From positions 1 through 64,000 of the forward strand of contig CAXXEH010000001.1 in NCBI GenBank assembly GCA_963677935.2: DNA of 64,000 nucleotides, read 5' to 3'. Below, piece by piece: positions 53,352 to 61,698 of the stretch (the stretch's first letter is position 1; every line of letters starts with the position of its first letter). The position numbers were made by a program, and so were the translations under genes. Under the pieces are notes generated by a model, which worked only from the letters and a program-made list of their open reading frames with translations, had not been told where the DNA came from and did not search any database. Source of the DNA: JAAFHB01 sp963677935. Lineage in GTDB: Bacteria > Bacteroidota > Bacteroidia > Bacteroidales > Prolixibacteraceae.

Positions 53352-54053
53352 ATGACTAAGGGGGATTTGTTAATTAAAGAAGAATCTGAAATATTTAAAA
53401 ACAGTATATTCACTGTTAAATTTTTGATTGAAGCTGCTTTTTTTTTGATGCTTGAAATAATAAGTGGACATTCCTCGCTTTGCGCTCAAAATAAATATAC
53501 TGAATTACAAAAACTTAAGGAGGCAACTTCAACAGACACCCTTTTCAAAGGATTTATCTTTCCCGCACACGATAGTATTCTCCATATCAATATGAAGACA
53601 ATCGAAATGATAGCCCCCTATCATTGCAAAAATAAGAGGGACCTGAAAAAATATGATCAACTGGAAAAGGATGTGTTAAAAACATACCCATTGGCACTGA
53701 TAGTAAGTAGTGAAATTCATGTCGTTGATGCTGAATTTGAAAATAGTTATGCTGATCAATCCAAAAGAAAAAAATATATTAAATGGTATGAGAAATACGT
53801 TTACAAAACCTATATCGATTCGGTCAAAACGCTGAATATACAACAAGGCAGGTTACTGCTCAAACTGATTCACCGCGAAACAGGGAAGACCCCCTACCAT
53901 TTGATTAAGTCATACAGAGGAGGACTAAATGCACTGTTTTGGCAATCTTTGGCGTTTATGGCTGGGTCTAATCTGAACATAAAATATAATCCTGAAGATA
54001 ATGTAATGATCGAAAACATTATCCAGCGTTACAAATCCGGAGAGTTTAATTAA
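53352..54053 (+). CDS. DUF4294 exported protein
   Basis: 233 residues from the ATG at 53352. A GTG at 53301 would add 17 residues. A hydrophobic segment ends 'HSSLCAQ', a likely cleavage site, so the protein is probably periplasmic. The mature part ('LKKYDQLEKDVLKTYPLALI' and 'QQGRLLLKLIHRETGKTPYH', 'GLNALFWQSLAFMAGSNLN') matches DUF4294, found in many Bacteroidota and of unknown role. It follows the TPR protein gene; the pair may be cotranscribed but this is not shown. Confidence 0.75.
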   Translation: MTKGDLLIKEESEIFKNSIFTVKFLIEAAFFLMLEIISGHSSLCAQNKYTELQKLKEATSTDTLFKGFIFPAHDSILHINMKTIEMIAPYHCKNKRDLKKYDQLEKDVLKTYPLALIVSSEIHVVDAEFENSYADQSKRKKYIKWYEKYVYKTYIDSVKTLNIQQGRLLLKLIHRETGKTPYHLIKSYRGGLNALFWQSLAFMAGSNLNIKYNPEDNVMIENIIQRYKSGEFN

Positions 54054-54157
54054 GATATTTGAACCGATTAAACTACTCAAATTGAAATATATTTATTAGT
54101 TTCGCATCATAAACAAATAGTATTACAATCTGTCGAAACAATATAAATCAAGTAATT

Positions 54158-56143
54158 ATGGATCTTTCAGTCAAATTACAAAGTAATAACCCGATCTTTG
54201 ACAACTATTTGTCATTCCTTCCGACAAATCTGACTCACCGGGATATGTTAACGAAATACGAAAAAATTCCAACCTACATTTTTTCGGAAAGTACAGAAGC
54301 TTCGGTGGCTGTAGCTGCAGAAATTGCTGATCTGATCCGGGAAAAGCAAAAGAAAGGGGAAAATTGCGTTCTGGGACTCCCCACCGGTTCGACGCAAATC
54401 GGGATTTATGCCGAATTGGTCAGATTGCACAAAGAAGAGGGTCTAAGTTTCGAGGATGTCATTACTTTCAACATTGACGAATACTACCCTATTTCCTCTC
54501 ATTCTTTTCAGAGCTATCATCAATACATGAACACCCACTTTTTTGATCAGATAGATATACCCGCCAAAAATATTCATATACCTGACGGAACAATCATTCT
54601 CGAAACCGTACACGACTACTGCCGCGAATATGAGAAAAAAATTGAGGAAGCCGGCGGTATTGACCTGATGTTATTAGGTATTGGCAGAACAGGTCATATC
54701 GGGTTTAATGAACCGGGTTCCGGAAGAAATACCCGCACACGGATTATCACACTCGACACTGTAACACGCCAGGAAGAGGCGAACCAGTTTCAGGGAATTG
54801 GTAATGTCCCCCGCAGGGCAATAACAATGGGAATCGACACAATTCTAAGTGCACGCAAAATTATTTTAACGGCCTTTGGCGAATATAAAGCCAAAGTAAT
54901 TCAGAAAGCTGTTGAAGAAGATCCCGACAGCCATATCCCTGCATCATTTATCCAATTACATAACAATGCCAAAATCATCCTTGATAGCAGTGCATCGGCA
55001 CAACTTGTCAGGATTAAAACACCCTGGCTTTTAGATAGTCTTGACTGGACAGATGACCGATTAGTGAGAAAAGCTGTTTTGTGGCTCTGCCGCCAGACCA
55101 AAAAACCTGTCTTGAAACTTACAGGAAAAGACTATAACAACAACGGATTAAGTGACCTTCTGGCAATAGTTGGTGCTCAATATAAAATCAACATCATTGT
55201 ATTCAACGACTTGCAGCATACCATAACTGGATGGCCGGGTGGAAAACCGGGTGTCGAAGACACCTTTAGACCGGAACGTGCAGAGCCAGCACAAAAGAGA
55301 ATTATCATTTTCAGTCCCCATCCCGACGATGATGTAATATCGATGGGTGGAACATTACTCCGTTTGGTGGAACAAGGTCATGATGTACATGTTGCATATC
55401 AGGTATCCGGTAATTTTGCTGTTTCTGATGAATATGTAACCAGGTTTCTTGGTTTTCACCATGAATATATTGAGTACTACGATCCGCAAAACCAAATAGC
55501 TACAGAACAGGAAAAGAAAGTACTCTCTTTCATCAAGAATAAAAAAGAGAATACGGTCGATATCCCCGATTTAAATAAGGTTAAAAGTTTAATCCGCAGA
55601 ATGGAAGCCCGGTCAGCATTACGCTATTTCGGAATTCCTGAAGAAAACATTCACTTTCTCGATCTACCATTTTATGAAACCGGGATGAAATTAAAATCTC
55701 CTGTCAGCGAACAGGATGTAAATATTATCCTGAATCTTCTCAGTGAGGTAAAACCTCACCAGATATTTGCAGCAGGTGACCTTGCCGATCCGCACGGAAC
55801 CCACCGCGTGTGTCTGGATGCAATACTGATCGCTCTTGAACAGGTAAAAGAGGAAGATTGGATGAAAAATTGTTGGGTCTGGCTTTATCGTGGAGCATGG
55901 GCAGAGTGGGAGGCAGATGAGATTGAAATGGCCGTTCCGATCAGTCCTGTTGAATTAACCAGAAAACGGGAGGCGATCCTGCGACATCAATCACAAAAAG
56001 AGGGTGCAATGTTTATGGGCGAAGATGATCGTGAATTCTGGGAACGTGCAGAACAGCGAAACCGAAACACAGCCAGATTATATGACGAATTAGGGATGGC
56101 TGAATATGAAGCGATGGAAGCTTTTGTAAAATATTACCCTTGA
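54158..56143 (+). CDS. NagB-like sugar-phosphate deaminase fused to a PIG-L/LmbE deacetylase
   Basis: 661 residues in two parts. Residues 1-300 are a NagB/6-phosphogluconolactonase-like domain: substrate loop 'LPTGSTQIGIY', Asp107 in 'FNIDEYYP', and 'GIGRTGHIGFNEPGS', in which Thr178 stands where E. coli NagB has Asp141 before the conserved His180 and Glu185. Residues 380-660 are a PIG-L/LmbE deacetylase with the zinc motif SPHPDDDV (His388, Asp390, Asp391) and 'DPHGTHR' (His546). The combination would deacetylate and deaminate an amino sugar phosphate, but activity needs testing. The fusion is widespread in Bacteroidota. Confidence 0.85.
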   Translation: MDLSVKLQSNNPIFDNYLSFLPTNLTHRDMLTKYEKIPTYIFSESTEASVAVAAEIADLIREKQKKGENCVLGLPTGSTQIGIYAELVRLHKEEGLSFEDVITFNIDEYYPISSHSFQSYHQYMNTHFFDQIDIPAKNIHIPDGTIILETVHDYCREYEKKIEEAGGIDLMLLGIGRTGHIGFNEPGSGRNTRTRIITLDTVTRQEEANQFQGIGNVPRRAITMGIDTILSARKIILTAFGEYKAKVIQKAVEEDPDSHIPASFIQLHNNAKIILDSSASAQLVRIKTPWLLDSLDWTDDRLVRKAVLWLCRQTKKPVLKLTGKDYNNNGLSDLLAIVGAQYKINIIVFNDLQHTITGWPGGKPGVEDTFRPERAEPAQKRIIIFSPHPDDDVISMGGTLLRLVEQGHDVHVAYQVSGNFAVSDEYVTRFLGFHHEYIEYYDPQNQIATEQEKKVLSFIKNKKENTVDIPDLNKVKSLIRRMEARSALRYFGIPEENIHFLDLPFYETGMKLKSPVSEQDVNIILNLLSEVKPHQIFAAGDLADPHGTHRVCLDAILIALEQVKEEDWMKNCWVWLYRGAWAEWEADEIEMAVPISPVELTRKREAILRHQSQKEGAMFMGEDDREFWERAEQRNRNTARLYDELGMAEYEAMEAFVKYYP

Positions 56144-56169
56144 GAATAAAAGTCTTGTCAAAAAGGGTC

Positions 56170-56188
56170 CCGCGACTTGCAGTCGTGG
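56170..56188. repeat. Palindrome ahead of the family-10-like glycosylhydrolase
   Basis: CCGCGACT (56170-56177) and AGTCGTGG (56181-56188) form an 8-bp stem with one G.U pair and a 3-nt loop, inside the 50-bp gap before the ATG at 56194. The sequence style (GCGACT..AGTCGC) resembles REP-like palindromes seen in many genomes. Confidence 0.45.
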
Positions 56189-56193
56189 TTTTA

Positions 56194-57849
56194 ATGTCAA
56201 TTCAGAAACAAATATTTATTTTATTATTGTTTCTGCAAATTCTTTCATCTTCAATTATTTTTGCAGTTAATCCTCAAAAAAAAGAGTTTCGTGGAATTTG
56301 GATTGCCACGATCAACAATGTAGACTGGCCTTCTGCCCCCGGCCTCACTGTAGAAATTCAAAAACGGGAATTAAAAGAATTAATTGAGCGAATAGAACAA
56401 CTCAACCTGAATGTTGTGATCTTCCAGGTAAGACCTGCCGCCGACGCATTTTACCCTTCGGATACTGAACCATGGTCTTATTTCCTGACCGGGAAACAGG
56501 GAACCGCCCCCTCCCCTGCTTTTGATCCGTTGGGTTATGCCATCGATCTGTGCCATTCCAAAGGGATGGAATTACACGCCTGGTTTAATCCTTTCAGAGT
56601 TAGAAATGTTGGATATTACAAACTTGATCCTGCAAGTTTTGCAGCCCGAAATCCACAATATACACTGGTATATGATCGTAAACTGTTCTTTGACCCGGGC
56701 ATCCCCCAGGTGAGAACCAATGTAATAAAAGTGATTATGGAGGTGGTGCGTAAATACAATATCGACGCAATTCATTTCGACGATTACTTTTATCCCTACC
56801 CGGTCATTGGAAAGAAATTTCCTGATCAAAAAAGCTTCCACCTATATGGTAAAAAATATTATCCTCAAAGTCTGAATGACTGGAGGCGTGAAAATATCAA
56901 TCAGTTTATTGCAGCCCTTCACGATAGCATAAAATCGGTTAAGCCATTCCTTAAACTGGGGATCAGTCCTTTTGGTGTCTGGAGAAATAAAAGTGATGAT
57001 CCGGACGGATCTCCGGGAGTTAAAGCGACCACTTCTTATGATGATTTGTATGCCGATATTTTGAAATGGCTTGCAAACGATTGGATAGATTATGTGGTTC
57101 CTCAATTGTACTGGGAACAGGGGAACAGATTCGGTGATTTTAAAGCTTTGACAAAATGGTGGAACGATCATTGTTTCGGTAAACCGTTATACCTTGGTCA
57201 GGCACTCTACAAATCAACCGGAGTTGACAAAACCTTTATAAATCCAACTGAGATAACTGAACAGATCGGTATTTTGAGAAAGTTTGAAAATGTGGGTGGA
57301 TTTGCCCTTTACAGTGCTTCTCATCTTGCCAGACTTTCAGAAACAGCCCTCAATGATCTAAAAAGTAATTTATTGCCAACAATAGCCGCAATTCCTCCAA
57401 ATGATGTAGCCGATTCAAACAACCGTGAAGTTAACGTTTTGCCTGTCAATTTCAACTTCAGTGAGAGGACGGTTATGGCCAATAAAAGAACGATCTCCGA
57501 CTCTGTCAACCTCGTATACCATTCCATTATTGACAAAGAATTGCCTTTACCTGAGAAATTTAGTGTGACTAAATTTGCAAAAGGGAGAGAGATTTTTTGG
57601 GAATCGTTACCAGAGATTCATCATCCAGACCTGAAATTTTCTGTGATCATCTTTGAACGATTAAAAGGTGGTGGATACCGGAAAAAAGTGCTGGAAACGA
57701 CAGCTCAGAAACAATATTTTATCCCTCGTAAATCACCCTTTAATCCTTCCAGGGTCTTTTTTGCAATTGTTTCGGTCAATAAAGACGGGTATCAAAGTGA
57801 GTTTCCAAAATTATTCCGAATTAGGGGCAGACGGGTTATATTTAACTGA
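56194..57849 (+). CDS. Family-10-like glycosylhydrolase (GHL10/DUF187)
   Basis: 551 residues from the ATG at 56194; an in-frame TTG at 56140 overlaps the stop of the previous gene and is not needed. Signal 'IFILLLFLQILSSSIIFA' is followed by the GHL10 domain: 'KKEFRGIWIATINNVDWPSA', 'VIFQVRPAADAFYPSDTEPW', 'LHAWFNPFRVRN', 'YNIDAIHFDDYFYPYPV', 'DYVVPQLYWEQGN'. This family cleaves glycans, and the nearest characterised relatives act on peptidoglycan or cell-wall glycan-type substrates. A C-terminal Fn3-like part follows from about residue 430. Downstream of the NagB/PIG-L fusion by 50 bp: amino-sugar salvage is a reasonable theme. Confidence 0.85.
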   Translation: MSIQKQIFILLLFLQILSSSIIFAVNPQKKEFRGIWIATINNVDWPSAPGLTVEIQKRELKELIERIEQLNLNVVIFQVRPAADAFYPSDTEPWSYFLTGKQGTAPSPAFDPLGYAIDLCHSKGMELHAWFNPFRVRNVGYYKLDPASFAARNPQYTLVYDRKLFFDPGIPQVRTNVIKVIMEVVRKYNIDAIHFDDYFYPYPVIGKKFPDQKSFHLYGKKYYPQSLNDWRRENINQFIAALHDSIKSVKPFLKLGISPFGVWRNKSDDPDGSPGVKATTSYDDLYADILKWLANDWIDYVVPQLYWEQGNRFGDFKALTKWWNDHCFGKPLYLGQALYKSTGVDKTFINPTEITEQIGILRKFENVGGFALYSASHLARLSETALNDLKSNLLPTIAAIPPNDVADSNNREVNVLPVNFNFSERTVMANKRTISDSVNLVYHSIIDKELPLPEKFSVTKFAKGREIFWESLPEIHHPDLKFSVIIFERLKGGGYRKKVLETTAQKQYFIPRKSPFNPSRVFFAIVSVNKDGYQSEFPKLFRIRGRRVIFN

Positions 57850-57882
57850 AAAACCTCAATTTGCGAATCATCTAAACACACA

Positions 57883-57911
57883 TTGAAATCACCTCAGTTT
57901 TCCTATCTTTG
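57883..57911 (+). promoter_or_regulatory. Bacteroidota-type promoter before the second ECF sigma gene
   Basis: TTG (57883-57885), 18-nt spacer, TATCTTTG (57904-57911). Good match to both elements. The -7 box ends 35 nt before the GTG start at 57947. Confidence 0.65.
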
Positions 57912-57946
57912 GACCGGTCAATCCAGAATTATTCTAAACTTTCTTC

Positions 57947-58573
57947 GTGAAAAGCATAATCAAAGACAGATCTCATTGGCTGGAGGTATGGTACCGTTTC
58001 CAATCGGGTGATCAGGCTGCCTTTAGTGAAATCTATAAAGAGTTTATAGATTTACTCTTTGCTTATGGCAACAAGATATCGAAAGATCCTGAACTCGTGA
58101 AAGATTGTATTCATGACGTATTTATTGATCTTCAACGTCTGAATCCCAATCTCCATCATCCTGAATACATTGAATTTTACCTCTATAAATCGTTGAAAAA
58201 TGAAATTTTCCAACGATTTAATCAAAATAAAAGAACCGAAAGTCTGCCAACAGACGAGATGGTGGTTTTTGATCTGCAATTCTATGTTGAACAGGATTAT
58301 TTCGATCTTGAATCGGATCAGCATCGGATAGAAAAGCTAAAAGAGATCCTTCAAACCCTTGATCCGCAAAAAAGGGAGTTGCTTTTTCTGAAATTCAATA
58401 CAGGCTTGAATTATATTGAAATTGGTATCTTATTAGGAATGAATCCCGATACAGTCAAAAAACAGGTTTATCGTACCTTGGACCATTTAAGAAACAAATA
58501 CGGAAACCAACTGATGGAATTGTTGATGATATGGGGGCGTGGAAGAATGAAAAATGAAGGAATTAAAAAATGA
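57947..58573 (+). CDS. ECF RNA polymerase sigma factor without a neighbouring anti-sigma
   Basis: 208 residues from a GTG start. Region 2: 'QAAFSEIYKEFIDLLFAYGN' and 'VKDCIHDVFIDLQRL'; region 4: 'TLDPQKRELLFLKFNTGLNY' and 'IEIGILLGMNPDTVKKQVYR'. The last residues (KNEGIKK) come from a purine-rich repeat (58547-58580) that seems to have replaced the natural end. Unlike the other two sigma genes here, no FecR gene follows; the next gene is a Tat-exported oxidoreductase. Its anti-sigma, if any, must be elsewhere. Confidence 0.88.
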   Translation: MKSIIKDRSHWLEVWYRFQSGDQAAFSEIYKEFIDLLFAYGNKISKDPELVKDCIHDVFIDLQRLNPNLHHPEYIEFYLYKSLKNEIFQRFNQNKRTESLPTDEMVVFDLQFYVEQDYFDLESDQHRIEKLKEILQTLDPQKRELLFLKFNTGLNYIEIGILLGMNPDTVKKQVYRTLDHLRNKYGNQLMELLMIWGRGRMKNEGIKK

Positions 58574-58580
58574 AGGAATT
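58547..58580 (+). repeat. Purine-rich repeat at the 3' end of the sigma gene
   Basis: AATGAAAAATGAAGGAATTA-type sequence, related to the element at 22832-22876, covers the last codons and the stop (58571-58573) of the sigma gene. Confidence 0.5.
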
Positions 58581-58700
58581 TCAATAATCAATTCTACCTT
58601 AATTTCAGTCCATTTTTGAAGTATCAATCAGAAAAATTTGAGCATCTTTGATCAGAAATTTATAACAACTCATTCTTCTAATTAAAAAAATAAAACTCAA

Positions 58701-60134
58701 ATGGATTCATCTGAAAATTCTCGTAGATCGTTCCTGAAAAATGCCATGTTGCTCTCAGCAGCCACTGCCCTTCCCACTATCTGGACCAAAACGAATGCAG
58801 CACCTTTATCTGCACCTGTAACTTCGGGTGATAAGGTTAATCTTGCCTGCATCGGAATAGGGAACCAGGGCGGATCAGACGTTATGTCGTTATATAACAC
58901 AGGATTGGCAAACATTGTCGCTTTTTGTGATGTAGATATGGGAGCTCCTCACACTTTAAAGGTATTGGAAAAATTCCCCGACGTTCCCCGTTTCCAGGAC
59001 TTCAGAAAGATGTTCGATAAAATGGGCAGTAAGATTGAAGCAGTTTCCGTCGGAGTACCTGACCATTCCCACTTCCCCATCGTGATGATGGCAATGGGTC
59101 TGGGTATCCATGTCTACGTTGAAAAGCCAATGGCCCGTACCTACAACGAAATTGAGCTGATGATGAAGTCAGCCAAAAAACATCCCAAAGTGGTTACCCA
59201 AATGGGAAACCAGGGCCACTCCGAGGCCAACTATTTCCAGTTTAAAGCGTGGACAGAAGCCGGCATCATTAAAGATGTGACGGCCATCACCGCCCATATG
59301 AACTCCGCACGTCGCTGGCATGGATGGGACACCAGTATTAAGAACTTTCCACCTGCTCAGCCCATTCCCGGAACACTCGACTGGGATATTTGGTTAGGCG
59401 TTACCCAACAACACGACTACAATAAAGATTTTGTAAACGGACAATGGCGCTGCTGGTACGATTTTGGACTGGGCGCTTTGGGCGACTGGGGTGCGCACAT
59501 CATCGATACAGCCCATCAGTTTCTGAATCTGGGCTTACCATACGAAGTGAGCATGTTAAAAGCTGAAGGGCATAACTCATTTTTTTATCCTCAATCTTCA
59601 ACTATCCTTTTCCGTTTTCCTGAAAGGGGCAATATGCCGGCACTTGATATCACCTGGTACGATGGGGTAAACAATATTCCACAGGTTCCTGAAGGATATG
59701 GCGTTTCTGAATTAGACCCGAACATTCCACCAACAAGCACGGGCAAGATTCAACCTGCCAAACTGAATCCAGGCAAAATCATTTACAGCAAGGAACTCAC
59801 ATTTAAAGGTGGTTCACATGGTAGTACTTTATCGATCATACCAGCAGAAAAGGCAAAAGAGATGGCCTCGAAACTTCCTGAAGTGCCAAAGAGTCCTTCA
59901 AATCATTATGCCAACTTCCTAAAAGCATGTAAGGGTGAGGAGAAAACCCGTTCACCTTTCGAGATTGCAGGTCCGTTGAGCCAGATATTCTCGCTGGGTG
60001 TGATGGCGCAAAAACTCAATACCAAACTTCTTTTCGACAGGGACTCAAAGAAGATTACCAATAACAGTCTGGCAAATCAACTGCTTGTAGGACTTCCTCC
60101 TCGCAAAGGGTGGGAACAATATTATAAAGTTTAG
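58701..60134 (+). CDS. Tat-exported Gfo/Idh/MocA-family oxidoreductase
   Basis: 477 residues. A twin-arginine signal SRRSFLKNAMLLSAATAL (Arg8-Arg9) is followed by the NAD(P)-binding fold 'KVNLACIGIGNQGGSDVM', the family motif 'VEKPMARTYNEIELMM' near residue 140 with the catalytic-type Lys, and a substrate domain with 'DWDIWLGVTQQHDYNKDF' and 'GALGDWGAHIIDTAHQFLN'. Members oxidise sugars or act as NAD-dependent glycosidases (GH109-like); the substrate here is unknown. Placed after an ECF sigma gene and before the remnants of a uronate pathway. Confidence 0.88.
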   Translation: MDSSENSRRSFLKNAMLLSAATALPTIWTKTNAAPLSAPVTSGDKVNLACIGIGNQGGSDVMSLYNTGLANIVAFCDVDMGAPHTLKVLEKFPDVPRFQDFRKMFDKMGSKIEAVSVGVPDHSHFPIVMMAMGLGIHVYVEKPMARTYNEIELMMKSAKKHPKVVTQMGNQGHSEANYFQFKAWTEAGIIKDVTAITAHMNSARRWHGWDTSIKNFPPAQPIPGTLDWDIWLGVTQQHDYNKDFVNGQWRCWYDFGLGALGDWGAHIIDTAHQFLNLGLPYEVSMLKAEGHNSFFYPQSSTILFRFPERGNMPALDITWYDGVNNIPQVPEGYGVSELDPNIPPTSTGKIQPAKLNPGKIIYSKELTFKGGSHGSTLSIIPAEKAKEMASKLPEVPKSPSNHYANFLKACKGEEKTRSPFEIAGPLSQIFSLGVMAQKLNTKLLFDRDSKKITNNSLANQLLVGLPPRKGWEQYYKV

Positions 60135-60153
60135 AAGGAACCGGATACAATAG

Positions 60154-60339
60154 GAACACGGCAATATAGGTGCTGAAGAAAAATTAAGTTACAGGCTACA
60201 AAATGAGTTTACAGTAGTCACTGGCGACCGGGAATGGAACAACAAAGGTCCCCAACCGGTAAATGCTCAACAATTTGCCGAAGAATTGATCAAACGCACT
60301 TACCGCGAAGGTTGGGAAATGCGCGATACACCTTTGTAA
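60154..60339 (+). pseudogene. C-terminal remnant of an unidentified protein
   Basis: After a stop at 60151-60153 the frame is open for 61 codons to a TAA at 60337-60339 and reads well: 'SYRLQNEFTVVTGDREWNN' then 'AEELIKRTYREGWEMRDTPL'. It has no start of its own, and the well-behaved C-terminus followed by a hairpin (60350-60388) looks like the end of a lost gene. I could not name the family. It sits between the Tat oxidoreductase and the aldolase remnant. Confidence 0.5.
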
Positions 60340-60349
60340 CCATTTAAAA

Positions 60350-60388
60350 CACAGTTGATCTACCTGAAATCCCGGCAGATCAACTGTG
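60350..60388 (+). terminator. Hairpin after the first remnant
   Basis: CACAGTTGATCT (60350-60361) and AGATCAACTGTG (60377-60388) are perfect 12-bp inverted copies with a 15-nt loop. No T-run follows. Confidence 0.55.
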
Positions 60389-60438
60389 CCGCGTAAATAG
60401 GCAAAAAGCAAAAAATCGAAAGGATGCAAAGTAGGGTT

Positions 60439-60460
60439 AAAGGGAGAATTTTCTCCCTTT
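60439..60460. repeat. 22-bp near-palindrome before the aldolase remnant
   Basis: AAAGGGAGAA (60439-60448) and TTCTCCCTTT (60451-60460) are perfect inverted copies separated by 2 nt. It lies immediately before the first recognisable codons of the aldolase remnant. Confidence 0.6.
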
Positions 60461-60617
60461 TATCTGAAATCTGGAATTACAACAGTCGAGGTAACAATGA
60501 ATAACCCGGAAGTAGATTTACTGATCAGGTATGCGAAGTTTTCTGGATGTTGGAGTACATGGATTTGGCATTGGAAGCCCCCTTTTCGACAAAACGCTGA
60601 TAAAATCCATGGATTAG
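60461..60617 (+). pseudogene. Internally deleted KDPG/KHG aldolase (eda-like) remnant
   Basis: Two separate pieces of the 2-dehydro-3-deoxy-phosphogluconate aldolase fold sit side by side in different frames. The N-terminal-type piece (frame 2, 60467-60540) reads 'SGITTVEVTMNNPEVDLLIR', typical of the early beta-strand/helix. The C-terminal-type piece (frame 0, about 60540-60614) reads 'LDVGVHGFGIGSPLFDKTLI' and ends at a TAG (60615-60617). About 130 codons of an aldolase that is normally ~210-220 residues are missing and the join shifts the frame, so no enzyme can be made. The aldolase would produce pyruvate from 2-keto-3-deoxy-sugar phosphate. Confidence 0.7.
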
Positions 60618-61481
60618 ACTGGAAAAATATTTCCTTGATTATGTACAATTGGGAAATGGCTCAATACTTGGAAAGACTTTTTCGTGGACCGAAACAGATT
60701 TTGCACATATAATTATGGTATTTACGGCAGCTTATGCCCTGGGTCTGCTCTTTTTTGGAAGGCTGATCGACCAAGTGGATACAAAATTTGGGTATTGCCT
60801 TGCCGTGATTCTTTGGAGTATCGCAGCAATGCTTCATGCAACGGCACGAGGTGTATTTGGATTTGCTGCCGCGCAGATTGGCCTGGGGATCGGTGAAGCA
60901 GGAAATTCTTGATCGATCCTATGTACTGGCTTTTTCTTTTTTGGTTACCCTCCTATTTTTTCCCCAGTTTAAGGCTGGATCTTACCAAACCAAGACTTGG
61001 GTTGATGATCATCTATTCTTCGGCAACCGTTGGATGTATCGGAGGGGGATATTTTTCATCCTGGCTCATTAAAAAAGGGGTGAAGACATTGAACGCAAGA
61101 AAAACAGCCCTGTTCATTTTTGCTATTGTTATGTTAACGGTCATTTCCATGCAATTCATCACAAATATGTGGGCAGCAGTAGCGCTCATCAGTCTGGCTG
61201 TGGCTGTCCAGCAGGCATGGGCCACTAATAGGATCACAATGGCATCGGACATTTTCCCAAAAGAAAGAGTAAGTTCAGTAGATGGTATTGCAGGCATGCC
61301 GGGTGTTGTGGGCGGAATACTGTTTCCCATGCTGATAGGACACTTTTTGGACCTCTATGTTTCACAGGGAAATATCGTGACAGGTTATAATATAATACTC
61401 TCCGTTTGCGGGATGAGCTATCTTATCGCCTGGATGATTATCCACCTGCTTACCAGAAAAGAAAATCCCGGAAACAGTTAA
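60618..61481 (+). pseudogene. Internally deleted MFS hexuronate-type transporter (exuT-like) remnant
   Basis: Two pieces of an ExuT-like major-facilitator gene. The first (frame 1, to a TGA at 60910-60912) reads 'KTFSWTETDFAHIIMVF', 'LLFFGRLIDQVDTKFGYCLA' and stops after 'GLGIGEAGN'. The second (from 60909, about 190 codons to 61481) resumes with 'DPMYWLFLFWLPSYFF' and runs to the end of the carrier. About 130 codons of the middle and the first ~50-60 codons are missing. The break falls in GGAAATTC, the sequence expected both after 'GEAGN' and before 'LIDPMYW', so a short direct-repeat deletion is likely. Not functional. Confidence 0.75.
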
Positions 61482-61698
61482 ATCAAATCCTATTGTACCA
61501 TAAAACGGATAGATAAAGCCATTTTAATGAATCTTATCAATCCACCTTCCCAGGAGTTAATTTTATAAATATTATAATTCCACAAACCCCCTCCCGATTT
61601 CCGGTGAGTAATTCACAAATATAAAAAAGCCAGCACTTCCCTTCTTTCAAAAAGAATGCTCACATAATAAAATGCACTGGAAGATTGATATAGGCCGA

